Shown piece by piece: positions 15,092 through 23,226 of a DNA stretch of 64,000 nucleotides. Position numbers and translations under genes: made by a program. How positions within the stretch are numbered: the stretch's first letter is position 1; the number at the start of each line of letters is the position of its first letter. Origin of the DNA: Algoriphagus sp. A40 (lineage in GTDB: Bacteria; Bacteroidota; Bacteroidia; Cytophagales; Cyclobacteriaceae); NCBI RefSeq assembly GCF_002002735.1, contig NZ_MUNY01000061.1, forward strand, positions 1 to 64,000. The letters run 5' to 3'. Under the pieces are notes generated by a model. The model had not been told where the DNA came from, did not search any database, and worked only from the letters and a program-made list of their open reading frames with translations.

Positions 15092-17281
15092 TCAATTCAC
15101 AAACAACTCATCCACCAACAGCATTCCGGCGCTTCCTTTCCTTCCACTCCAGGCACCGATTTTTTCTACAGGTCTGGCAATGACTTTTAGGTATTTTGCT
15201 GAAGCAGTTTTGAATTCACAGGTAACCAATTCGATGTAAGGCTCGCCTTCTTTTGTGGGAAGAGAAGGTTTCATTTTTCCGATAAGTCTAAGGGTATTAG
15301 GATCATCTCCACCCCAGATTTCAATGGATTGAGGAGGAAAAATCACATTGCTGGGCTCCACCAAGACTCGCATGCTGACGGAACTTACCTCGACTTTTTC
15401 ACCATATTCCAAAAGCAGCTCCATGTCATTTCCTCGGAAACCTGCCCAATTGTTGGCCCAGGCGGGACTGTTGGCATTGTAGGTTCCGAGTTCCTTGTCA
15501 AAGAAAGTTTTGGAACCATTTGCGGGATGAACTTTGCTCATTTTGCTCATGATCATCACCGTATCGGGGCTGAAGCGGTTTTTGTACACATTGAATGTAG
15601 CCACTTCACTGGCAGTCCAGCCTTCCTTGTAGGCACGGGCTTTGATCAGCTGACCCTCTTTCAACACAGTTTCTCCGAAGACAAATTCAGGAGAATTCTC
15701 CCGGTTAGGTTCGGTTCCGTCCATGGTAAAGCGGATTTCAACTTCCCGGATCGGATGCCCAAGTTTCAAGGCCAAGGTATCCTGAAAAATATTGGAAGGA
15801 TTGGCCAGTCGGGGCAAATTCAACTGCAATATTTCAGCATCCAGGTCTGCCCTGCCTGTTACCCAGGAGATCTTTGGATATTCTTTTTTGAGGTTTTCCA
15901 GTTCAGCTTTGGTCACTGGAGTTTCCCAGATGACCACAGTCTTCAAATTCTCAAAACCCTTGACACCAGCCTGCAGTGAAGCAAAATCAACTTTTGTACC
16001 TGAGAGGGAAAGGTGACGGAGCTGTTTTAGCTTGGTCAATTCCTGAAGCGCATTCGGGGTAATTTCCGTGTAATTCAGATTGAGCCTGTTCAGATTTTCC
16101 AAACGGACTACTGTCTTAATATCTTGGTCAGTGACCGGCATTTTATTCAGATTCAGGCCTACGACCTGTTCTTTGACTGCCAAAAGATCTTCAAGGGATG
16201 CTGGAGTATAGTTTGATGGGCTAAAAAGTGTCACGTCCAAAGCCGGAGAATCTCTAGCCAACAGGACTACCGAGCGGTAGGAATTGTTAAGTCCCTGCAC
16301 AGTTTTGGGATTTGCAGCCGCAAATTCAAAGGAAATGGCAGTTTCTGTGTCCAAAAACTCCATGGCTTTTTCTCTCAGTGGATCGGCCGTGGGAAGGGAT
16401 GCAATCTTTGTTTCAGGTTCAAGGTTGGACTTGATCCACTGCTCCAATAGTGCCATTTCTGCCTCGGTCAACTGAGGTTTTCCGGATGGTGGCATGTGGT
16501 CATCATTTTCCTCAGGGAGATGGATTCGTTCCAGAAGGGTGCTTTCCTCCGGTTTTCCTCCAACAAAAATTTCCCCATTTTCGCCTCCTTTAAGCAAAGC
16601 CTTCATACTGCTCATGTCCAGTTCGCCTTTGGCTTTGGTCGGATTATGGCAGGAGTTGCACTTTCTCTCCAATACAGGCAAAATCAAATGTTCAAATACT
16701 TCTGCTTCTTCAAAGGGAACTTGTTCAGTTTTGGAAGATAAGACAGGTCCGAGTATAAAGCTTTCCCCATGGGTCAATGTAGCCCCGAGATGCCCAGCCA
16801 AAACAAGCGTAATTGCGACCATACCTATTCCGGCTATGGCTGCTTTTCCCTGATACCATTTTTGATTTCTAAATGCATAGAGCAAGGAAGCCAGGAAAAC
16901 CATCCCCGCACCGGACCACTTGTGCCAGTCTAACATTTGACCAGAATAACCTTCCTCCTGAGCTAAAAACAAGCCCATAAGGGCAGTAACCAATCCAGTC
17001 AGAATTGAGAACAACAGGATATACCTAGTCAAACTTTGAAAAAGGGGCTGGTTTCTGAACTCCGGCCGAAAGCGCAACCCTTCCAGCATCAAGGCCAGCA
17101 GGATAAGCGCAATCGGGAAATGAAGCATCATGGGATGCATCCTGCCAAGAGGCTGAAGCAACTGGGGTATTCCGAGTTTCGACTCAAAGAGCAGGATAAA
17201 AAGCAGGAGGATATTGCCGGCAAATAAGATTCCCTCGGCAATTCCTATAATCTTACTTTTTATGGATGGGTTATTGGTCAT
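15092..17281 (-). CDS. membrane cytochrome c with DUF2231, LRR and C-terminal sandwich domains
   Basis: 729 residues. Four or five membrane helices within residues 12-165 form a DUF2231-type module (GRMHPMMLHFPIALILLALM). A planctomycete-type cytochrome c follows, with the single heme motif CNSCH at 208-212 and the MPPSGKPQLTEAEM segment that probably supplies the axial methionine. A short leucine-rich repeat stretch (about 365-450, LNRLNLNYTEITPNALQEL) comes next, then an FN3-associated domain (VEIRFTMDGTEPNRENS) and a beta-rich C-terminus. It is the third gene of an operon, 14 bp after DUF1501. Likely role: membrane electron acceptor and scaffold for the secreted oxidative pathway encoded upstream. 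Confidence 0.85.
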   Translation of the reverse strand: MTNNPSIKSKIIGIAEGILFAGNILLLFILLFESKLGIPQLLQPLGRMHPMMLHFPIALILLALMLEGLRFRPEFRNQPLFQSLTRYILLFSILTGLVTALMGLFLAQEEGYSGQMLDWHKWSGAGMVFLASLLYAFRNQKWYQGKAAIAGIGMVAITLVLAGHLGATLTHGESFILGPVLSSKTEQVPFEEAEVFEHLILPVLERKCNSCHNPTKAKGELDMSSMKALLKGGENGEIFVGGKPEESTLLERIHLPEENDDHMPPSGKPQLTEAEMALLEQWIKSNLEPETKIASLPTADPLREKAMEFLDTETAISFEFAAANPKTVQGLNNSYRSVVLLARDSPALDVTLFSPSNYTPASLEDLLAVKEQVVGLNLNKMPVTDQDIKTVVRLENLNRLNLNYTEITPNALQELTKLKQLRHLSLSGTKVDFASLQAGVKGFENLKTVVIWETPVTKAELENLKKEYPKISWVTGRADLDAEILQLNLPRLANPSNIFQDTLALKLGHPIREVEIRFTMDGTEPNRENSPEFVFGETVLKEGQLIKARAYKEGWTASEVATFNVYKNRFSPDTVMIMSKMSKVHPANGSKTFFDKELGTYNANSPAWANNWAGFRGNDMELLLEYGEKVEVSSVSMRVLVEPSNVIFPPQSIEIWGGDDPNTLRLIGKMKPSLPTKEGEPYIELVTCEFKTASAKYLKVIARPVEKIGAWSGRKGSAGMLLVDELFVN

Positions 17282-17295
17282 TGACTTGAGTTTAA

Positions 17296-18750
17296 TCAGG
17301 CAAACAGCCCTTTGACGACTTGGCCGGAAACATCTGTCAAGCGGAATCTTCGGCCAAGGTGCTTGTAGATCAGTTTTTCATGGTCGAGTCCCATCAGGTG
17401 CAGCACCGTTGCCTGAAAATCATGGATGTGAACAGGATCTTTGGCCACATTGTATCCTAATTCGTCTGTTTCGCCATAAACTAAGCCAGGCTTCACTCCT
17501 CCTCCGGCCATCCAGATACTGAAGCAGCGGGGATGGTGGTCACGCCCGTAATTGGTGGGGTCAAGTTTGCCCTGACTGTAATTGGTCCGGCCAAATTCTC
17601 CACCCCAAATGACCAAAGTTTCATCCAAAAGTCCTCGTTGCTTCAGGTCAGTGACCAAAGCAGCAGAAGCCTGATCGGTATCTTTGGCCTGATGGGCAAT
17701 TTCATAAGGCAGATTGCCATGCTGATCCCAGCCCTGGTGATAAAGCTGAACAAATCGCACTCCGCTTTCGGAGAGTTTTCTGGCCAAAAGACAATTTGCG
17801 GCATAAGTCCCCGGAACCAGGCAATCCGGTCCGTACAGTTTAATTACCGAGTCGGGTTCTTTGTTCAGATCCATGATTTCCGGTACAGTAGTCTGCATCC
17901 GGTAAGCCATTTCGTATTGCTGGATTTTGGCGTTGATTTCAGGATCACCGAACTTCTCATAGGAAAGGTGATTCAGCTCTGAAATATTATCCAGCATGAC
18001 TCTCCGTTCGTCCCGGCTCAGACCTTTGGGGTCTTTGAGATAAAGAACCGGATCTTCTCCACTGCTGAACTGAACTCCCTGATGCACAGAATCCAAAAAT
18101 CCGTTAGTCCACAGCTTGGAATACACACCCTGACCGTTTCCTATTCCCCTGGAAAGGAGGACGGTAAAGGCAGGTAAATTTTGGTTTTCGCTTCCCAGGC
18201 CATAACTCAGCCAGGCACCCATACTCGGTCGGTTGCCCTGCTGTGCCCCAGTCTGGAAAAAGGTCAATGCCGGGTCATGGTTGATCGCTTCGGTATGCAT
18301 GGACCGGACGATGCAGAGGTCGTCTGCAATCTTTGCAGTATATGGCATCAGATCACTGATCCAGGCACCGGATTGTCCATATTGCTTGAAGTCAGTAAAA
18401 GATCCGATCAGGGGAAAAGAAGACTGATTCGCAGTCATTCCAGTCAAACGTTGACCTCCGCGAACTGATTCCGGGAGCTCCTGACCAAACATTTCTTTCA
18501 GCTTTGGTTTGTAATCAAAGGTCTCAATCTGGGATGGGGCACCGTTTTGGAAAAGGTAAATCACCCGCTTGGCTTTGGGAGCAAAGTCCCGCAATCCCGG
18601 GACCATATCGGCATCCATACTCCCAGTGCCTTTGAACAAGTCAGGCATCAACAGCGAACCCAGGGCCACGCTGCCCACCCCCATACTCAACTGGGACAAA
18701 AACCTTCTCCTGTTGATGTTTAATCGGTATTCGAAAATATCCTTTTCCAT
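17296..18750 (-). CDS. DUF1501 family protein, Tat-type signal
   Basis: 484 residues. The N-terminus NINRRRFLSQLSMGVGSVAL is a Tat-type signal. DUF1501 landmarks include RVIYLFQNGAPSQIETFDYK, SQSGAWISDLMPYTAKIADD, MHTEAINHDPALTFFQTG, VIWGGEFGRTNYSQG and GRDHHPRCFSIWMAGGGVKPG; the fold is related to alkaline phosphatase/sulfatase, and GEFGR and GRDHHP occupy metal-site positions. The start is 1 bp after the stop of the PSD1 gene, so translation is coupled. In Planctomycetes and Bacteroidota DUF1501 and DUF1549/DUF1553 proteins nearly always form such a pair, but the biochemical function is undetermined. Confidence 0.9.
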   Translation of the reverse strand: MEKDIFEYRLNINRRRFLSQLSMGVGSVALGSLLMPDLFKGTGSMDADMVPGLRDFAPKAKRVIYLFQNGAPSQIETFDYKPKLKEMFGQELPESVRGGQRLTGMTANQSSFPLIGSFTDFKQYGQSGAWISDLMPYTAKIADDLCIVRSMHTEAINHDPALTFFQTGAQQGNRPSMGAWLSYGLGSENQNLPAFTVLLSRGIGNGQGVYSKLWTNGFLDSVHQGVQFSSGEDPVLYLKDPKGLSRDERRVMLDNISELNHLSYEKFGDPEINAKIQQYEMAYRMQTTVPEIMDLNKEPDSVIKLYGPDCLVPGTYAANCLLARKLSESGVRFVQLYHQGWDQHGNLPYEIAHQAKDTDQASAALVTDLKQRGLLDETLVIWGGEFGRTNYSQGKLDPTNYGRDHHPRCFSIWMAGGGVKPGLVYGETDELGYNVAKDPVHIHDFQATVLHLMGLDHEKLIYKHLGRRFRLTDVSGQVVKGLFA

Positions 18751-18751
18751 A

Positions 18752-21070
18752 TCAGGTCTTAGAAATGGTTTCTTCTAGGTTATAAATACTTGCGATCACC
18801 TGCATCAATGAGGCGAATTGAATGGTGTCCAAGCCGGGAGGACTTGGATACTCACCCACAGCAAGCAGTTCGTTTGCTGTTACCTCATCCAAGAGCTGTA
18901 TTCTTCCTTCGTAGTATTTTTTAAGGATGGCCACTTCCTGATCGGAAGGATTCCGGCAGACAATAGTTCTGAAGGCTTTTCGGATATTCACTTCCGAATC
19001 AGCTGATTCATTGAGCAGCTTCCCCGCCAATACTCGACTGGCTTCCAGCATGGTAGGATCATTGAGCATGACTAAGGCCTGAAGTGGAGTATTAGTGATT
19101 GGCCGCTGAACTTCGCACTGATCCCGGTTGCTTCCGTCAAAGATGGTCATCGCAGGAGGAGGCACAGTTCGCTTGATGAAATTGTATAGGCCGCGTCGGT
19201 ACAGCTTCTCATGATGATCCTGTTTGTACACCGACAAGATTCCCCGACCGGAAGTCGCTCCTTCCCAAAGTCCAGGAGGCTGGTAGGGTTTCACGCTCGG
19301 TCCACCTATCTCCCGGTTGAGCAAACCACTGCTGGCAAGGATCAGGTCCCGTACAAATTCCGCTTTGAGGCGGTGTCGGGGAGCACGGCTTAGTAGCAGA
19401 TTATCCGGATCTTTTTCCAGTTGCTTCTTTGTAACAACCGCAGACTGACGGTAGGTAGCTGAGTTGACCATATGTTTCACCAGCCGCTTAACATCCCAGC
19501 CATTTTCGATCAGGTCAGCAGAAAGCCAGTCCAACAATTCAGGATGAGTGGGCAAAGCTCCCTGCATTCCGAAATCTCCCGGAGTGCTCACTATCCCCCT
19601 TCCGAATATTTCCTGCCAAATCTGATTGACGAAAACTCTCGAAGTAAGCGGGTTTTCAGGGCTGAACATCCATTTGGCCAATCCCATTCTGTTTTTCTCG
19701 TACTCAGGACCAAAGGAAAGTATGGATTCTGGGGTTTTGGGAGACACCTGATCCTTGGGTTGATCATAAACTCCCCGTTCGAGAATAAAGGTTGGCCGGA
19801 TGGAATCCAGTTCCCCCATCACCGATACGATCAAGTCGAGTGTGTCTTTTTTGTTGATAAAGGTCAGAATGGAATCTACTTCCGCATTGCTGATTTGCAT
19901 CATCGGACGCTTGGCGTAGGTTTCTGGACCTCCCACAGTGGATTCAATTCCTTTTTCCTGGATGTTGTTGAAAAAGGAATAAAATGAATAGTATTCGTTT
20001 TGGGAAATGGGGTCGTATTTGTGGTCGTGGCAACCGGCGCACTCCATGGTAATTCCCATCAGGGATTTTCCCACGGTATTGGTCCGGTCAGTCACGTACA
20101 TTACCCGGTATTCCTCATCCACTACCCCACCCTCTTCGGTGATTTTATGGTTCCGGTTGAATCCCGTAGCCAAAAGTTGCTCTTTTGTCGCATTGGGGAT
20201 CAGATCGCCTGCAAGTTGCCAGGTGATAAACTGGTCGTAGGGCATGTTTTCGTTGAACGCATGAATCACCCAGTCTCTCCAGGGCCATTGACTTCTGTAA
20301 CTGTCATCCTGAAATCCATGGGAATCGGCAAACCGGGCGATATCCATCCAGTACACGGCCATCTTTTCCCCATAAGCCGGGCTGGCGAGCAAACGGTCCA
20401 CAGCTTTCTCATAAGCATCCGGTGAATTATCAGCCAAGAAGGCATCCATCATTTCCAGAGTCGGCGGCAATCCGGTCAAGTCCAAACTCACTCTTTTCAG
20501 AAGAGATTCCTTGTCCGCTTCGGCATTGTGTTTTAGTCCAGCTTCTTCCTGCTTGGCCAAGATGAAAAAGTCCACCTCATTAATTGGCCATTCCTCATCC
20601 TCAACCTCCGGAAGTTCAGAAGATTTAGGAGGCACAAAGGCCCAGTGTTTTTCGTATTCGGCACCCTGACTGATCCACTTTTCAATTAGCATGATTTCCC
20701 TGTCGGTAAGTGCCAAGTTGGATTCAGGAGGAGGCATTTGGATACTGGGATCATCCGAGATAATTCTTCGATAAGCCTCGGATTCCTTTGGCTTGCCAGG
20801 CACCCAGCCATGCGCACCGGGAGTTTCCTTCAGAGCCTTGTATGCTTCTTCTGCAATATCGAGCCTCAAACCTGCTTCCCGCTTGTTGGCATCGGGACCG
20901 TGGCAGGCAAAGCAGTTGTCTGAAAGAATGGGGCGGATATGAAAGTTGAAACTGACTTGGTCGGGCATTTTCAGATTCTCCGTGCCACTACTCTCTCCTT
21001 TTTCGCAGGAGGGAAACAGGAACATGGAAAAAACCAAGACCGTAACTAATTGACACAATCGGTTTTGCAT
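18752..21070 (-). CDS. PSD1 / planctomycete cytochrome c, DUF1549 and DUF1553 lipoprotein
   Basis: 772 residues; lipobox cysteine at 22 (FPSCEKG). Heme motif CFACH at 53-57 in a planctomycete cytochrome C domain (residues 40-135, with MPPPESNLALTDREIMLIEKW as the methionine side). DUF1549 follows (about 140-350, HWAFVPP ... NEVDFFILAK ... RVSLDLTGLPPT) and DUF1553 occupies the C-terminal half (PLTSRVFVNQIWQEIFGRGI, TPGDFGMQGALPTHPELLDW, RRGLYNFIKRTVPPPAM). First gene of the operon with DUF1501 and the DUF2231-cytochrome. Probably a surface lipoprotein for oxidative breakdown of a polymeric or sulfated substrate, an inference from where such sets occur. Confidence 0.9.
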   Translation of the reverse strand: MQNRLCQLVTVLVFSMFLFPSCEKGESSGTENLKMPDQVSFNFHIRPILSDNCFACHGPDANKREAGLRLDIAEEAYKALKETPGAHGWVPGKPKESEAYRRIISDDPSIQMPPPESNLALTDREIMLIEKWISQGAEYEKHWAFVPPKSSELPEVEDEEWPINEVDFFILAKQEEAGLKHNAEADKESLLKRVSLDLTGLPPTLEMMDAFLADNSPDAYEKAVDRLLASPAYGEKMAVYWMDIARFADSHGFQDDSYRSQWPWRDWVIHAFNENMPYDQFITWQLAGDLIPNATKEQLLATGFNRNHKITEEGGVVDEEYRVMYVTDRTNTVGKSLMGITMECAGCHDHKYDPISQNEYYSFYSFFNNIQEKGIESTVGGPETYAKRPMMQISNAEVDSILTFINKKDTLDLIVSVMGELDSIRPTFILERGVYDQPKDQVSPKTPESILSFGPEYEKNRMGLAKWMFSPENPLTSRVFVNQIWQEIFGRGIVSTPGDFGMQGALPTHPELLDWLSADLIENGWDVKRLVKHMVNSATYRQSAVVTKKQLEKDPDNLLLSRAPRHRLKAEFVRDLILASSGLLNREIGGPSVKPYQPPGLWEGATSGRGILSVYKQDHHEKLYRRGLYNFIKRTVPPPAMTIFDGSNRDQCEVQRPITNTPLQALVMLNDPTMLEASRVLAGKLLNESADSEVNIRKAFRTIVCRNPSDQEVAILKKYYEGRIQLLDEVTANELLAVGEYPSPPGLDTIQFASLMQVIASIYNLEETISKT

Positions 21071-21282
21071 AGCTTTTTAACCCCTTTGGCTTATTTTCTT
21101 TTCAGTCATTTATACGGATATTTTCCAAAATAGAATCTTTATTCAAATCAACTATCCCGATTAGGTCAAATCCCCTAAAATTCTTTTCAAGCTACAAAGG
21201 ATTGCCCGAAAGGCTAAGGCAAAAACAACCTTGTCTTAATCGATTCCGGATATTCTGAACCCAAAGGGAAAAGTGAAACTTT

Positions 21283-22359
21283 TCAAGGTTTCACCTTTAT
21301 CCCCAGTCGCTTATGCAAAGCCGGCAAGTCATTAAAAATCTCATCCAGACCTTGTTTTTGTTCTTCTGTCAAGGGATTCTTCGAAGATCGACCTATTGGG
21401 GCAATAGGCACACCGCGTTTTTGCAAAAAGTATTTGGCGCTGAGCGGGTAGCCTTTTGAAATGATCGCATCAAGTCTTGTAAGTTCCGACTGAAGCCATT
21501 TGACGTCCTCTTGCTTTGCGGGATCGGTGGCATTGGCACACATCCAGGAGAAGAGTTCGGGATATAGATTCCCCGCAATGCAAGACATACCTTGGGCACC
21601 CATTTGAAGTGAATCCATGGTATTGGGCGTGTGGGCATCATAAAATTCCAGGGAGCTTCCTTTCGCTATTTCCAGTTTGACTTTGATTGGATCCAGGTCA
21701 AGGTTGGTGTCTTTGTGATAGAAAAAGCGATTTGTGGAAAGCATGAAGCGCAACACTTCCGGAGTTATGATTCTTTTGTACGGCGAAGGGCATTCATAGG
21801 TCCCCATTGGAATATCGCCTGTCAGGCTCAGGAACTTTTTAAGATTATTGATCAACACGGTATCATCTTCTTCCTTTTTGGAGAAATGACTAGTGATCAG
21901 AATGACGGCATCGACACCAGTAGCATACATTTTTTTAGCAAAATCCGCCTGTTCTTCAATGGTTTCCCCAAAAGAACCTGTAGCCACTACCGGAAATTTG
22001 CCCTTTACCTGCTTCACCACATGACTGGCTAAAGCCAGCCTTTCTTCATTGTCGAGGTAGTACATTTCGCTGCTCATGCAGTTTGCAAAAAAGCCTTTTG
22101 CTCCGCAAGCCATGTAAAAATCAGTGAGCTTGGATAAGGCGTCAAAATCGATCTTCAAATCTGGGGTAAACGGGGTGACCATTACCGGTACAAATTTCTG
22201 CTCCTTGTTTTTCAAAATATTGGGGTTTGAATTACTTTCTTTCGTGAAGATTGATGCTGAAAAAAGATTCTGGTCCAAGCCCATCAGAGTAGTCAGTGAT
22301 ACCGTACCGACTGTAATTTTTCCTAAAAAATTTCTGCGTGAGTTATCGTTTGCCTTCAT
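21283..22359 (-). CDS. exported dihydrodipicolinate synthase (DapA)-family aldolase
   Basis: 358 residues. A Tat-type N-terminus (NSRRNFLGKITVGTVSLTTL) precedes a class I aldolase barrel. The active-site tyrosine (Tyr188 in TYECPSPYKR) and the Schiff-base lysine (Lys216 in FFYHKDTNLD) are both present at the expected relative spacing. Family members condense or cleave pyruvate-containing compounds (DapA, N-acetylneuraminate lyase, keto-deoxy sugar acid aldolases). Export makes lysine biosynthesis unlikely and suggests a periplasmic sugar-acid lyase. The gene lies 212 bp upstream of the PSD1 operon on the same strand and may feed the same pathway; separate promoters are likely. Confidence 0.85.
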   Translation of the reverse strand: MKANDNSRRNFLGKITVGTVSLTTLMGLDQNLFSASIFTKESNSNPNILKNKEQKFVPVMVTPFTPDLKIDFDALSKLTDFYMACGAKGFFANCMSSEMYYLDNEERLALASHVVKQVKGKFPVVATGSFGETIEEQADFAKKMYATGVDAVILITSHFSKKEEDDTVLINNLKKFLSLTGDIPMGTYECPSPYKRIITPEVLRFMLSTNRFFYHKDTNLDLDPIKVKLEIAKGSSLEFYDAHTPNTMDSLQMGAQGMSCIAGNLYPELFSWMCANATDPAKQEDVKWLQSELTRLDAIISKGYPLSAKYFLQKRGVPIAPIGRSSKNPLTEEQKQGLDEIFNDLPALHKRLGIKVKP

Positions 22360-22608
22360 TTTAAGTGAATTTTAAGAGGTAAAGTGACAAGCTTGGCCGT
22401 ATGGAATTGCCTGGAAGTACTGGTTTTAAGATCGCGGTCTATCCCCTGTACCCTTGGTCTAAAGGCTTGTCGTATGATTACCTGTTTATTTACTAAAAAG
22501 GCTAATTGGATTATTTGTGAAATGGAAAATCGATGATGGACTGCCCATCATAGGGACTAGGTAATTAGGCCCTTTTCCATTCTTTTATATATTTGCAATA
22601 GCCATAAT

Positions 22609-23172
22609 ATGAGAAAATCAGCAGCATTTTTCCTCCTTACCTGCTTTGGTCTGTACCATCTGGGATTTTTTGCGCTGCAGGTTCTCATGCCATTGGCTAT
22701 TCATCAACACTGGGAAAACAAAATTTGGGAAATGGATCCCCAAACCCTGGGTGGAAAACTTTTGAAAATACCCTTTCCCATGCCCTATGGGCAAAATCAG
22801 GAAAATTTTCAGCCGGTCAATTTTATGATGAAAGTGGATGGTAAAATCAGCCGGGTAATCCAACAGCGGTATTTTGAGGACCATCTTGAAGTAATTGTGG
22901 TGGAAGATGAACTCCATACCAATTTCGAAGATCAGATAAAGCGCTGGATTTCTACTTTGGGAACCGATCCGGGGGACTTTGATGGACCACCGCTCCAAAA
23001 ACTCCTTCTAAAATCATTTGTCAAGGATTATGTGCTCCATTCACTCATTGTGACCTTTTCCAAATCACCTGAAGTTAGAGTGATTTCACCTTTCTCTCCG
23101 TATTCTTTTTATGTTCCCAAGGGTTTCAAAAGTCGTTTTCTGGATCCTCCCAGGGTTATTTTTTTGACCTGA
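22609..23172 (+). CDS. hypothetical protein with N-terminal membrane segment
   Basis: 187 residues, starting MRKSAAFFLLTCFGLYHLGF, an N-terminal hydrophobic segment (about 5-32) that looks like an uncleaved anchor. The remainder is soluble with no family I recognise; it includes several aromatic-rich strands (NFMMKVDGKISRVIQQRYFE) and a final VRVISPFSPYSFYVPKG. It is followed after 54 bp, on the same strand, by a TonB-dependent receptor, so the two may form a transcription unit and this could be an accessory envelope protein for the receptor. Confidence 0.65.
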   Translation: MRKSAAFFLLTCFGLYHLGFFALQVLMPLAIHQHWENKIWEMDPQTLGGKLLKIPFPMPYGQNQENFQPVNFMMKVDGKISRVIQQRYFEDHLEVIVVEDELHTNFEDQIKRWISTLGTDPGDFDGPPLQKLLLKSFVKDYVLHSLIVTFSKSPEVRVISPFSPYSFYVPKGFKSRFLDPPRVIFLT

Positions 23173-23226
23173 GTTTTTTATCCGGGCCAAACCTACCCGG
23201 CATATTCCCCTAAAATTTTACTGAAC

